NCBI RefSeq assembly: GCF_000003815.2
Contig: NC_049986.1
Location: 13,389,805 to 13,453,804, forward strand
Origin: Branchiostoma floridae
Taxonomy: Eukaryota; Chordata; Leptocardii; Amphioxiformes; Branchiostomatidae
Direction of reading: 5' to 3'
DNA: 64,000 nt
The notes under the pieces were generated by a model. The model saw only the letters and a program-made list of their open reading frames with translations. It made no database searches and was not told the DNA's origin. Position 1 is the stretch's first letter, and the number at the start of each line of letters is the position of its first letter. This document shows, piece after piece, positions 34,401 to 46,699 of this stretch. Both the position numbers and the translations under genes were made by a program.

Positions 34401-36087
34401 TATACAAATACATGTATGCTATAGTAAGCAGACAGATTTTTTTGGTTTTATGTGAACAACACCTGCCATTAATGGTATATTCAGTGGTTGTGGATGTAGA
34501 ATTCTCAGTATGCATGTTCATATAAGCTTAGACCTCCTTAATGTAAGATTCAGGGCTAGGTTTGCTCTTCCATGAAATGGTCGACTGCTACATACTATTA
34601 CAGTGTTTTATGCACTTATATTGTATTGTATATTGCAGTGTTAACGTTGTACAACTGTATGTGTTGCTATGAGTGTTGTCTTTTCTAACCAGGAGGTGCG
34701 CCGGATGAAGAGAGACCTGGGGATCAAGTTTTCAGAGCAGGTGTACAATGGTGAGCGCTCTTCTGCTGCAACATTTTCCAGAAACAATTTCACCTTTGTT
34801 TTAGAGAATTGGTAAGCAAGCATTTTATGCTAATATCACTCTGTTTCCTTAACAACAGAACCTTGCATGAGAATAAACATAAAAAATACAGCAACAGAGA
34901 GACAAAAACTAAGAAACATGTGATAGCCTGACTACATGTCAATCATTCTTTAAGCAGTGCTTCCAGTGGCCAGACCCCTAGAAGTGGAGGAAGCCAAACA
35001 GCCCCACAGCAAGTGATTGTGTAACATTTCCTAGTCAAGTTTGTGGGTGGTCAACTAAAATCTACCTTGAATTACCACTTTGGGCAAGTTGTGCTGTTGA
35101 TTGATATGAATTTGGCAAGTCAACTTCCCCCCTCCCATCCAGGCATGTGGTACAGTCCAGAGTGTGAGTTTACCCGCCACTGCATCGCTAAGTCCCAGGA
35201 GGGAGTGGAGGGGAAGGTTCAGCTGTCCGTGTACAAGGGGAACGTCTACATCCTGGGCAGGGAGTCCCCACGCTCGCTCTACAACCAGGAGCTGGTCAGG
35301 TGGGTGGCGTCTGGTTTGGAAGTTCTAGATCAGTTTTTAACAGTTTGTGTCAAATGTTAAACTGAGCTGTGATCTCAAAAGCTTTAAAAAGTGTGTATGC
35401 ACGGTTACATGTATGTCAGTGATTGACCAGTCAGAAATATCAACTACAGTAACATTTAGGTGTTGCTTCAATCAATGTTTAAATGGCACAAACCATTCAA
35501 TCAATCCTTTATGCATCTTGTATTTTCCAAGTACAGAACTCTGGTACCGTGATCATGAGCAGGTTGGGTGATATAGAGAGACAAGTTGCTTTCTTAAAAT
35601 TGATAGATATTTTTATTCATGAGGAACATGCATACTACACTTAGCTATGCAAGGACCAACAAATATGCAAATTCTATTTGTTTTACTGTCATTCCTCAGT
35701 TTTGACGTCCAGGGAGACTATGACCCAACTGATGCCAACGGCTTCATCAAGATCAATGCTCTCAGGTATGTTAAGTTTAACAAAATCATTTGTGATGTTA
35801 GACATCTAGGTAATAAGATATGCCAGAAAGCAGTTACTCAAGCAACTGGATATGATTTTGGTAACAGTCAGACAACCATTTAGTGTCTTTCGTCATCCAG
35901 TTGCTTGAGTAATTGTTTTTGGTGCATTTGTGATGTTTCTACTAGTTTTCCAAATTACTCTTTTATTACTTCCAACTTGTCAAAAGTCCTTGTGCAAAGT
36001 GAAAACATGGATATTACAAGATATTTTTCATTTTAAAAATGCAGGCTGCAGGAGTATGCACGCCTGCGCTCCATGGAGGCTAAATGA
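25465..36087 (+). CDS. ASS1: Argininosuccinate synthase
   Basis: Fifteen coding exons: 25465-25569, 26696-26764, 29996-30184, 30349-30405, 31193-31267, 31585-31655, 31860-31890, 32498-32588, 33214-33298, 33812-33876, 34170-34243, 34693-34750, 35143-35299, 35700-35765, 36045-36087. They join in frame to 411 aa (human 412). The enzyme joins citrulline and aspartate using ATP to make argininosuccinate, AMP and pyrophosphate, in the cytosol, for the urea and citrulline-nitric oxide cycles; it works as a tetramer (known). Seen: the N-type ATP pyrophosphatase loop AYSGGLDTS near residue 10, [63 protein letters not shown] and [13 protein letters not shown], all near-identical to vertebrate ASS1, so it is surely functional. 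Intron 2 (3.2 kb) holds repeats and an antisense ORF. No AATAAA within about 300 bp of the stop. Confidence 0.97.
28439..28633 (-). CDS. Small antisense ORF in a CpG-rich patch of ASS1 intron 2 (unrecognised)
   Basis: A 64-codon ORF on the minus strand begins [19 protein letters not shown], continues [20 protein letters not shown] and ends at TAG. Its upstream side (28640-28900) is unusually CpG-rich for this intron, like a promoter or first exon, and the frame also stays open upstream. The composition (acidic cluster, basic start, no low complexity) looks protein-like, but I do not recognise a family and no partner exon or clear donor site was found. It could be the first exon of a gene nested in ASS1, or chance. 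Confidence 0.3.
   Translation of the reverse strand: MFGAGRRKIRPPARFVSSPADDDELEWHSTPAELSKRLETNPSLVNELSDKEIKYCYPNGLLSN
29518..29559. mobile_element. Minimal palindromic insertion with 7-8-bp target duplication
   Basis: A perfect 42-bp palindrome with no loop, arms CAAGGAGGTTATATCACAAGG halves (21 bp each), sits between direct repeats GCTCCAAC (29510-29517) and GCTCCAAC (29559-29566; the G is shared with the palindrome end, so the repeat is 7 or 8 bp). Removing it restores a simple GAAGCTCCAACGGTAC. This looks like two transposon ends joined with no interior; 8-bp duplications are typical of hAT elements (known), so a hAT origin is inferred. Confidence 0.65.
30640..31010 (+). repeat. Dispersed repeat with TTCTTTAACGTGC core, copy 1
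   Basis: In intron 4 of ASS1. Contains GGTTCTTTAACGTGC, TGGCTCTCCCC, ACGGGACCTC and CGTCCTATCC(G/A)AGGGAC, shared in the same order with 48060-48345. Such blocks are scattered in many invertebrate genomes; I do not assign a named family. Short ORFs across it are not conserved. Confidence 0.6.
31301..31391. repeat. 91-bp hairpin (28-bp perfect inverted repeat)
   Basis: TGAGAGGCATGATCACTCAC plus two more TCAC units is repeated exactly in reverse complement at 31364-31391, leaving a 35-bp loop. In ASS1 intron 5. Could be a tiny MITE or foldback; no clear target duplication. Confidence 0.8.
32749..32770. repeat. (GA)n microsatellite
   Basis: About 11 GA units in ASS1 intron 8. Confidence 0.9.
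35834..35912. repeat. Hairpin with 18-bp arms
   Basis: TTACTCAAGCAACTGGAT and its exact reverse complement are separated by 43 bp in ASS1 intron 14. Likely the end of a dispersed repeat. Confidence 0.7.
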
Positions 36088-37115
36088 GCGCACTTGCAGC
36101 AGCGCCACCTGCTGGGTCCTACAAACAGTGCAACAGTCAAGTAGCAACAACATCAATAGTCTAAACCCTTATTTTACAACCCTTCTAAATCCTGTTGAAG
36201 TTACGATGTATTTTTGTGAAATGTGCATTACTGTTGTCCGTATTGATGTAATGAAAGGAGAAAGATATTTTGTGCATTGTACCTCTAGCAAATTGTCCTT
36301 GTGGAAAGATCATGTCTCAAAGATTTGACATTGTGTTACACATGGCCATTGAAGCTCTATCAAGTATAACCAAAGTCAACTATACATGCTATACAGGAGA
36401 AATCTTGAGGTGAACCAAAAAGGTCACTTGATGAAATCTTAACGATATAAAAATCAAAATGTTTTGGTGATATTTACAGAATTGGGGCACAAACTTCTGA
36501 AGTAAATACTAAAGTGAAACAAATTGAAGTATTTCAACCTCCTTGAGTATACAAACACAGTGAAACACTACACAAGAGATACCATCAGGTAATGTTACAT
36601 GTAAACCAAAAATGGGTCACTTGATGAAATTATCACGATATACAAACCACAAATGGTTGGTGATATTTACAGTATCGGGCACAAACTTCTTAAGTAAATA
36701 CTAAAAGGGAAACAAATTCAAGTATACAAACACAGTGAAACACTACAAAAGAGATATCATCAAGTACATGTAAACCAAAAATGGGTAAGTTGATGAAATT
36801 ATTATGATATACATGTACAAACCACAAGTTTTTGGTGATATTTACAGTATCTGGCACAAACTTCTCATACTACCTATATATGGACCAAGTACAATATTCA
36901 TGTAAGGTATAATGGTGTCCAAAACAAAGAAGGGAACAGTGAAAATTAAATGCAGAACACAAAGGCAATGCGTCTGTCTTGTTTTATACCTAGCGTACAG
37001 TGTACATTGATACTCTCCTTGCTGTAAGTTGGTTTACCTGTGTAGGTCCAAACATATAAAGGTTACATATAAAGTATAGATAAGCCAGAAAAGGTTATAT
37101 CCATGTATGTGGTGC
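36088..37115. repeat. ASS1-NLR convergent spacer with degenerate tandem repeat of about 190 bp
   Basis: ASS1 (plus) and the NLR gene (minus) converge here. From about 36410 to 36870 there are about 2.4 diverged units sharing TTGGTGATATTTACAG, GCACAAACTTCT, AAGTAAATACTAAA and CACAGTGAAACACTAC. No exon was recognised in the spacer. Confidence 0.75.
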
Positions 37116-40100
37116 TCATACTGTTGTGTTTGGTGACTGGAATAAGTATGGGGATGGGTTGTCAAATATATGTTTATAACCATCACTGCTGTTGTCATCC
37201 TCTCTGATATTCTTGATCACGTGTCGTTGATCAGCAGGTAATGGGGGCCTATGGAGTGAGATGAAATAGAATGAGACCACAAATTCAATGCCATATTTGG
37301 AACAAGACATGTCACTATTCTACAGCTCTATTGATATAAATTTCTAGATATGAGGAAAAGATATTTTAGAATACATGTACATGTGAATACTTACATTAAT
37401 GTTAGTAAGCTATAGCCGGTTTCTTCTCCCTTTGGCACTAAGCCTTCAGAATACCTATAATATGACCAATAGTATGAGGTATTACAATATTACATGACCA
37501 TAAATCTTCTAATGACTTGAAGGTATACAGGCAAATGTGTCTGACAACAACTTAAGAGTCAGACTTCTCAAAAACTATACCCTCCTGACATGACCTACAT
37601 TTATACTCATTGGTTAGATAGTTACAATGTACCTGCCAAATACTACATGTATAAAATTCATTGCATAACACCCATTCTGCTGCATATTGTAATTGCCAGA
37701 AATCAAATATTGACTTTAATACATTTCTTTAAATAAAAGACAGTAGAAAGCCTTACTGTATTTCTTTTAAGGTAGGATGCTCCTCTGCAGCTTCCATGAA
37801 AGCCTTGAACCCAGCAGCCTCCATACCAGTGTTGTACAGCCCAAATACACGCAGGGCAGGCAGCCTGCCCAGCATGGCTGTAATACTCATCACTTCAGTG
37901 TTATCGAGGTAAACAGTCTCCCAGGGGATAAAAGTTAGTTCTTCTAGTGCGGCTATCCTGTCAATGGTCTGTGCAAAGTTAACAATGCCTTCTTTTGTCA
38001 TCATATTGAATCCTATCATTAGAATCTGCAGATTGGGGACAAGGTGCAGGTTGGTAACCAAGGATTGAAGGGAGATGTCAGTTATCAGATTATCATAGAG
38101 CCAGAGTTCTTTTAGACTGGGTATAGGATTTTGCATGGCAGCAAATGTTTCCAACTTAGCATTTCCTATGTTGTTATGATTCAGTTTCAGCTCTTCCAAA
38201 TTAAGACCATGTAGGATGGAAACCAATAACTGACACCCTGCATCACTTATTTTGTTATGAGACAAGTCGAGTCTTTTAAGGTTCAGGGTGGATCCGAACC
38301 CTTCACTCAACCTTATGATCCCATTATCTCCTATATTTTTATTCCATGAAAGATCTAGTTCCTCCAGCAATGGCACATGTGTCAGGGCCTGTCTAAGGGC
38401 ATCCATTGACATCTCAGTAAGACCTGTGTTTGCAAGATTTAGGAAACGAAGACTGGGAACATTCCTCAGCAAAGGTGTTAAGTACTCAAGATTATTGCCA
38501 ATCTGACATTTGACATCTAGCCGCTGTAGGTCAGGCAAAGGGCTTTTAACTAGTTTGCAGAGATGCTTCATTGCTTCTCCTTGGCCAGTCTCCTCTAATG
38601 TCAGATTCAGTACCTTGGACAGAGGCATTCCTTCCGCATGAGCGAGATAGAACATCAGGGCAGCCCCTTGTCTGGAAGGGACTCTGATTGTAAGACTTGC
38701 ATCTTTGAAGGACAAGGTTCCTTTCAGTATGGGGACAAGACTGGGATCTTGGCTTTCGTGTAGGCAAACTAGGCACAATTCATCACTGTTCAATTTCTCA
38801 GCGAATTCAAATGGGTTACTATGCTGAGAAAATGTCATGCGTGGTATCAACAAGTTAACCTTTTCTAGAACCATTCTAGAAGCTGGATCCCCAGAGCCAC
38901 AGATAAACTGTAACAGGCCTTCATTGTGAAGTAAACTCCCTATGCTCTGCAGACTCACAAAGTCTTCTATGTTTGCAGAAGAAAAGAAAGAGAAATAAGA
39001 AGAAGAAGAGGAGAGATTTTGTGCAATATATCTACTTGCAAGAAACTCCTGCATGGTCTTGTGAGGAAAGTTCAACTGTTCTCTTGGGTGCAGTCTGGAT
39101 GCAGACACTTCTTTGGAAACAATGCCAAGTTTCAGTAAGATGTCAGTATCCCTTTTGAGTAGTGTTGTTGTTTCATCAAGATCTATCAAGGCCTGGTCTC
39201 TCTTCAGTGACTTAAAGGCGTGTTCACCCAGCAACAACAGTGCATACGATATATCTGCCGGCATTTCATCACCAAGCATGGCTATGTCCTCCCTTTTACA
39301 GTACTTTCTCACTAAACATATCAGCAGCTCGTGATACAGACCTGACATCGTCCCTGGGAACACTCGAGTTGGATCTTCTTCCCACAACACACAGATCAGC
39401 ATGACAAACATTGGGGTCTGCATAAGGCTTTTGGCTACAATGTCAGCCTGGACTGCTTGTACAAGGGATGGGGCCAGTCCTGGGTTTCCTACTGCTTTGA
39501 AGTACTTTGTCATGTACTGCTCCACATGGTCGGGGGAAAACCCCACTATCATTACGGAGCAATTAACTGCCATCTTCCTCTCAACTTCAATGCCTGAGGA
39601 AGGTCTAGAAGTGACTAAGACTGTGCTGTTGGGATACCAGGTCCCAGCCAAGAGTTCAGGAATGCTCTTGACTCCATGAGGCAGCTCATCATAGCCATCT
39701 AGGAGGAAGACAAGTTTTGACTCATGTTCCCTTAGATACCTCTCTATCAAGCCAATGCTGAGTCCCTTTGTTGACTTAGTGACACACTGGTCCCAAACAA
39801 TTTCTGCAATTGATTCTCCTGGCTCAACCTCCCGAAGTCGTATTAGTAGCACATACTTCTTCATATCTGCCAGCTTTCCTCTTCCTTTGGACCAATCAAA
39901 TGCTAGCTTAGACAATAGAGTTGACTTCCCACTCCCTGCCACCCCTTTCACTAAGATATGAGGGCCAGGACAAACGTGCTGTTCAAAGACATCATGCATG
40001 GATCGGAGCGGCATTCTCATTTCAAGACCCTGCACTGTGACTAGTTCAAGCTCAGTAAAGATTTCATCAAGTTCAAGGGTGAACCTGGGATCCCAAGGTA

Positions 40101-42160
40101 GCGGTTTAAGCACATGTAACAAACTATAGTGATGTGTGAGGGACTCTCTAAAGTACTCGACGTGGGCAGCCATGGCAGCAGTGTCTGTGAACATACAACA
40201 AATAATTCATCATCCTAGATGTAGATGCCTCATGTTGCACAAAGTTTACACTCAGTGAGTCTAGTTAATCTAACATTAACTGTTATGAAACTTAAAAAGA
40301 CAAACACTTAGATACCACTGTATAAACATCACACATTTCATATCTGCATTGTATTTCTTTTTATATGACATGTCATTATAAGGTTTGATCAATACATTTA
40401 CATACTTACTTACTTACTGACATAGCATCAATATGCTACATGATCATATTCTTTTAGTTGTAAGTCTCACCAGTGTCAGGCTGTTTGATTGGTGTACAGT
40501 ATTCTGTTGCTGTGTCTGCATACATGTTTCTTCTGGCTGCAAAACAAAGTTGAAACACCTGCACTGAATCTGGGATCAATACAGTAAAGTATCCTAACTA
40601 AAATAATCTTTAAAGCATGTTATTTCTCAAGTGTTGTTCCCTAAAGATTTGTTTGGTCAGCCTCACAAAAAAAATGTTTTATCCTAGAATACTTCTCTTG
40701 CAATTTGTGGTTGTTTACCTGAGAAATTGTTACTATGCTAACAATGGTCTTATGTTTAAACTCTAAAGATTACCTTTTTCAATGGAGAAGGGTCCCTATC
40801 ATTGCTCATGCAGCAAGATTCTGGTAAAACCCTATTTTTGTCAAAAGCAGATATACTGCATGTTTGCCACATATCACCTGTCACATGCACTGTTATTCAG
40901 AATCGAACAGCAAGGACTGGCAACTTCAGCTGAATAGACATTAGTGCTATGTACTACATTGTATTTTGTTTCCCTTGAGAATGTTCCTGCAATTAGCCTT
41001 CAGGCATGACTTTGCAAATAAACTTGATTAAAAGGTAAAGAGACACAAATTTGCATACCACATCCAAAACTCTGCACAGCTGACCATTCGGGTAGGTAGG
41101 AGTCCTCTTCCTCATTATCTGCTTTTCTGTTATCTGAATGGGATATCCAGATGTTCACATGTTTACTGACATAAGTAAATAAGTTCAATATCAATAAAAG
41201 CAATCATGAAACTTTCCAATAAAGGTACTCCATATAGCAGAATATTTATCTTAAATATACTGTTTGGCATATTATAAGTTATAGGTTGTAGGGTTATTGT
41301 GTTAAGTCTGAAAACACAAATATTATATACTGAAAAATTTCACCAAATAAATGACTTATTTTACAATGACCTACCCTGAAGTCTTTCTGCAATGTCCCGT
41401 CTTTCTGCTGCTACAAGAGCCCTATAAAGCTCTTCTTCTGTAGCAGCACTCTTCTTATGCTTGGCCCACTCATGCAACATGTCCCAACAACTGTCCCTCG
41501 GGTCCTTGTGCTTCTTCTCAAACACCACTATAGTGTCATAGGGAATCCCAAGATGACTGGCAATGTCTTCCCATGAAGATGCAGCATACTTCTTCACAAA
41601 GAAGATCTGCTTGCTGTCTTGAGAAATATTATAAGTAAGATGGCAGATTAGTATACATTTGATCAGATACACAGTGCATCCATAGGGACATTGTGAGGGT
41701 TAAAATGTTCAGGGTGTTATTTTCTATCATCTAGCATTCAACAATTTGAATCATAGTGTACTTAACAAGAGTTGCTCACATATTAAAAATTTATAGATCC
41801 ACTATATTCATGTAGACCAAGTTGTGTTGTTTTACATTTGATTGAGCAGAATAATAAATTCTCTGACAGTTTCTAGTGTGTAACTCTTTAAGAGTGGCTG
41901 TTATACTGTGATATCAGTATGCGTATGGTAGTAAACTTATAGCTAGATTGATAATGTTCAAAAACTTATCAACACAAAGTAATATTAAGACAAAACAGAA
42001 TCTTACCTACTCTTCTCCCCTGATGTGCATCTACTGGTGCCACACTGAATAGATGACATCAAATTCAAAATATGATTATGATAACTTCCATCTATGTCTC
42101 CAGACATAATTTTCAATGTAATTCATTCCACCTACCCTGCTCAGAGATTCTCCCCTTCAT
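37116..42160 (-). CDS. NLR receptor: DEATH-NACHT-LRR protein
   Basis: Model of eight exons (minus): 42136-42160, 42007-42033, 41375-41617, 41059-41133, 40471-40536, 37757-40184, 37395-37454, 37116-37248; about 1018 aa in one frame. DEATH domain about residues 20-98 (SSWEDIASHLGIPYDTI, then CWDMLHEWAKH). NACHT: Walker A GVAGSGKST (K about 232), Walker B LVFLLDGYDEL (about 303-313), sensor TSR, then HKTMQEFLA of the helical module. Leucine-rich repeats about 690-955, several of the NLR/RI type (LEELDLSWN, LKRLDLSHN, LEELKLNHN). Known: NLRs are cytosolic sensors that oligomerise on ligand binding, and lancelets have many. A serine-rich run (SSSSSYFSFFSS) lies between NACHT and LRR. The core exon is certain; exons 1-2 and the choice of ATG are weaker. 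The last two exons rest on good splice sites (GTAAGG, GTAAGT; two TATAG/CATAG acceptors) and end PNTTV. Confidence 0.88.
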
Positions 42161-44662
42161 AATCCACAAATCTATGAATGCTTTTTAAGCAGTGTCAAAT
42201 TAAAATTTCAGGATATGGATCACATGTAAGTAAGCCCTTACATTTACAGCATGTACATGTATTTAGTGCCCATTTCAGTATCACTCCTCTCCCTGTGCTA
42301 ATACATGTACCTTGTCATAGATCTACATGTATGACTTTCTTCCGGTCCCCTCACAAAGGCTTGTCAAGCAGATATCATGCTTTAATTTGCAGGCTTAACG
42401 ATGCAAATATGCTGTTCAGGACTGTAGATGGGCCCAGGATCTACAAAGCCAGACAGATTGTAATAAGAAAACATTCCAACTTACCACAAACACACGTACA
42501 GCAGGAATAAGGTCCACATAACGTTACAGTGACCATAATCTCTTGTACAGCCCATAACCCTCATCTTCATGTCACAACTGGCCACCTGTTAAGTTTGAAA
42601 TTGATATCATGCTAGATTGCATCATTTGAAGTCACACTTCGTCCTTCTGTTCGGTACTACATTATCACTTTGGGGGGCCTGGCCCATGGACTACGTTACC
42701 GTCTTCAAAAATGTCTGCACATGTGTTTACCTTGTAACAATAACCACCGTGCTACCTTTTCTTGTTGTAACGGCAACGGTACATATAATGTTACCAACGT
42801 ATACAAGTTCGAGAAATGTGAATAGCTCATTATGTAAATCATCGTGCAGTGCGTTCACCCAGCTTTGTCTATTTAGTCTTGGCAAACTTGGATTTCTGAA
42901 ATTATGAGTGTGTGACGTTGTGCTTATATCCTGTAATGATTCTTTTCATGGTGTTAACTATATCGTTTTATTTAAAGTTGCTTAATATATCTGTGTCAAT
43001 GTGAATCTTAATGTTAAAGACCTAAACAGGTATGGATTGTGAGATAACATGTGGTCAAAGTCTAAAGTTATGGTGACGATAGGTAACCGGATGGTCTAAT
43101 ACACAGGCACGTTCACAGAAGACACACCTGCAAGTGCTACAAAACCGACAGGCAGACTGACAAACGCACCAAGTACTAACATGTTTCTGTTAGGGACGTA
43201 ATAAGTATGAAGCACGGAGCAGGACCTTGATGTTATTTTATAATTCATGATATGGCTTACACGCTTCATCGTGTAGTGCGTTCACCCAGCTTTGTCTATT
43301 TAGGCTAGTATTGGTAAACTTGGATTTCTGACATTATTACAACGATAACAAGAGGCTGAAGGTACAAGTATATATGAAGACAGCATTATCATATAACAGT
43401 ACCAACCATGTTCCTTTAAAATGTAAATGGCCATTGGCCCGCAGCTACATAAAATTACAAGAAATAGGAGATACTGTCATATTCGAAGTTCATAGATCGA
43501 AGTTGTCAAACATATCATGATCAGCTGGTCGCAGCTGTGGTTGACAACATGAACAGCTGGTCACAGATGTTGACATATTTCGAGCAAGGTGAACAACTGT
43601 CCACTTGTGTGTAGAGTAAAATCATAATCCAACATATTTCGAGAAAGGTGAACAACTGTCAAAGCGGCCCTGGACCAAAACACCGTAAGACCAACAAATT
43701 GTAGGGGTGATATTTTTATACATCCATAATAAAACCAGCAGTCGTGAAAAAAAGTGCATCATCGTCAACATCAGTGCAGAGGACTTGCCAAACAACGTAC
43801 GTATGCGACAACGGGAACATGCAAATACAGATGCGAACGGGAATTACTTTGACGATCAGATAAAACCACGCATCTGCTTGCTATATTTTATTATGGCAAG
43901 GCTCAAACAAAGCGGCCCTGGACCAAAACACCACAAGACGAAGAAATTGTATTTCCTCTTACCTCTGTCAATACCCTACGATTTTAAAAATATTTCTTAA
44001 TCTAGTATTTTTCCTAACTACTTAAAATCCGTTAAGTAACTTGCATGTGGATACAATTTCACTAAAGCGATTGCAGATTAGTCCGCGGCCAAAGATTACT
44101 TCTATTTTTTTAGTTGGAAGTTAAGCCAAGAACGTCAAGATTTCTGAGGTCAAGACTGCTTTAGAAACCGTTCTCATCTTATGTTAGCGATTCTGACCCA
44201 GCAGATGCCATCCCTGGGCCCAGTATCAATTTTCTTGCAATTTATGTGCGCTCTGTTGGGAATGTGCCTTCTCTCCCATGTGGAACGTTGTGAGGGAAGA
44301 AAAATTGTATATTTCAGGCTTGCCCCAATATTTGGAGCTGTTAGACTCAAGAAGATTAATGTACGGAATTGTAACATTTTATTGCACTGTGAAGACGGTT
44401 TGATATATCTACTGACCTGAACTAGCCACCATATCATGTCACCACTCATTAAGGTCCTTATTACACTAGGCGAAGATCTGCACTGAGATCTCACGGCGAC
44501 CTAAATTGGATTTCTGTCACTGTTGATTTCATAATAGCTGAAAAGACCTCAAAACGCAAAAAGCGTAAAATAATGTTGTCTGTGAAATTTTTTGAGCGCG
44601 ATCTGTCCACAGTTATGTCGCAACGAGGTCGCAGCCCCGGTCATGCCTGGTGGATTGGGGTA
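42161..44662. other. Repeat-rich spacer upstream of the NLR gene
   Basis: No gene recognised. It holds pairs of diverged direct repeats: a block of about 60 bp with GTGCGTTCACCCAGCTTTGT at about 42847 and again at about 43275, and a block with AAGCGGCCCTGGACCAAAAC at about 43660 and about 43910. These suggest an old segmental duplication, about 0.3-0.4 kb apart. The NLR promoter should lie near 42161-42600. Confidence 0.5.
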
Positions 44663-44887
44663 TAACGTTAGTTCACATTTATTCAGGGGGTAACCTATAT
44701 CCGTTGGTTTTAACTATATAGGGTATTTAGGAATAAAAATATAAGTTGGCGGAGGGAGTTTTATACTGCAATATTGTTTTATGTATTTTATATTTTACGA
44801 TTTGAATCCATTGTCCGTCGACTTAATATCCCTGGATATGAAATAACGGATATAGGTTAACCCACGGATAAAGGCTACCAAGCGTTA
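44663..44887. mobile_element. MITE, family 1, copy 2
   Basis: Inverted ends GGGGGTAACCTATATCCGTT and AACGGATATAGGTTAACCC, with outer TAACGTTAGTTCAC / ACCAAGCGTTA; same family as 8062-8256 but about 30 bp longer and diverged in the middle. Confidence 0.75.
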
Positions 44888-45994
44888 AGAATTAAAGAAA
44901 TGTTGTGCGATAACACCACACATACACGAGCCAAACCATGCCCCAGTTTGGAAGCTGTCCTCGGTACAATAGAAAACAGCTGTTCTCAAGTTCACATGAG
45001 TGGTTCAGTCTGACACTGGAGTAGGTATGCCTATCCAACAATGTTTCGACACGCAGACCGATCGACTTCTGAGTTATCGTGAGGGATTTCCCGATATCGG
45101 GGAAAAGCCTTGATACGACCATAAAACTCCTCTTTGGACACCGAAAAGAACTTTCAACGTCCCGACATCGGCAGTGCCGATATTGCGAAATTCGGTGTGA
45201 AAATCTCCAAAAGCGTACCAAAGTTTACTACCATGTTGACATCATGTATGCAGATGTAGATCAAGCGTCATACGATCTGTGCGAAGGTTCAAACTGAGGT
45301 CAGACAGGTAAAATGTCACCTGTACCATGAGTGTGGAGGACACGGAAGGTTACACCTAATCAAGGACACAGGAGATCGTACCCTACCATGAATGTGAAGG
45401 ACACAAGATGTAAGAGTGGGGTTCAAACGCCACCAACTGAACAGGCCGACCGGTCCGGGGTTTGTGGTTGGCGGTGTTGATTTGTGAACTGGCGGGCCCA
45501 GGTTCTAGTCCCCGGGGAGCCAGAGGACTGTTTCTACCCGCCTCTAGTTCTTCAGGGAGATAACGCCTTACCACACATGAGTGTCAAGGACACAGGAAAT
45601 CTCACCTGTGCCATGGAGTCAAGGACACGGGAGATCTCACTTGTGTCATGGGGGACAAGAACAAGGGAGGTCTCACCTATGTCATGCTACTGTAGACTTC
45701 TTAGTTGTTTTAGGTATTTCGCAAAAGCGTCAGAATTTTGTCTTTAACACAAGAGAATGGAGTCACATGTATCCAATGACTAATAGATTTGGACTTAATG
45801 CTTTACTCAAGACGGTAGCGTTAAATTTCCCGTCACATCTGGTGTTATTTTGGTTAAAAAGACTTCTTCTGTGTTGCCCCCCAAGCCAAACCACCTGCAG
45901 ATATTCCTTCATCTGTTTACCGCAAAATCAGACACAGGCGATCTGATTGGAAGATCCCCGAAAGCACTTGTGTTTCCTGGCTCAAAGGTCACAG
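44888..45994. other. Spacer with short degenerate repeats
   Basis: No gene recognised. 45310-45690 has about five imperfect units around GTCAAGGACACGGGAGATCTCACC(T)TGTGTCATG. Around 45460-45530 a GGTTCTAGTCCCC box resembles a tRNA B box but a full tRNA or SINE could not be built. Confidence 0.4.
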
Positions 45995-46066
45995 GCAGAC
46001 GAGAGTGACGGGGACGTTTTCACAGAGGAGGCCTTCTCTGAGTCAGTCTTCACACCACGCGAGAAG
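45995..46066 (+). CDS. Possible orphan coding exon (unrecognised)
   Basis: A 72-nt stretch between a good acceptor (AAAGGTCACAG) and a good donor (GTAGGT) encodes ADESDGDVFTEEAFSESVFT then PREK with no stop. It is acidic and codon-like. No neighbouring exon in phase was found on either side, so it is either part of a gene with widely spaced exons, a relic, or chance. Confidence 0.3.
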
Positions 46067-46699
46067 GTAGGTGCCCTGCGTTTTTCATCAAAGTTGCCTC
46101 AGTAGAGATAGGAAAGCTTGGAACTGCATTTTTGTAATCAGGTGGCTTATGTTGGATGGTAATTAGGTACTGCTGCCGAACATGTGCATTGGTTAGGGTT
46201 TCACAAGTTTCTGTGCCTAACTGAGCTGTAGGGTTTTCAAACGAAAGGGTGTAACATTACGGTGTATGTGTTGAATCTGATATCAAAAGGAATATGTAAA
46301 CCTTTGATGTAAGATGTTTGAATGGTTCCCATCACAGTGCGGGTATTCGTAGAAATTGGTTTTCCCTGTTGTATTGCAAGGTCGAATCAAATAGCCAGCT
46401 AGCGTTTTTAGCTTCAATACGCTCTGGGAGTCCGGGAAGGAAAGTGGTAAAAAAAGCCGGCTTGCAGGATAGCATCAAAAGCACGGCTGCAGACGCGACA
46501 GGGATCGGGAACATCGTCCTGCAGTACTATAATTGTGCTGTGGGCTACCGGCCAGGTGGCCGTGCGCCAGTCAGGTTCGAGGCGGGCCATTTGGGACTAA
46601 TTTCCGAAGTGGGGAGTTTGCAAGCAAAGTTAAGGCGCGTGTTGGGTATTCCTGTCACATTTTATATACGAGGGAAATTTGTGGGGTATTGTAGTTTTG

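Noticed and set aside
37753-37755. TAA as the end of the NLR protein
   Set aside because: A donor site overlaps it and two in-phase exons follow; kept only as the alternative ending.
45455-45545. tRNA gene or SINE head suggested by GGTTCTAGTCCCC
   Set aside because: No cloverleaf could be built and no matching A box at the right distance.
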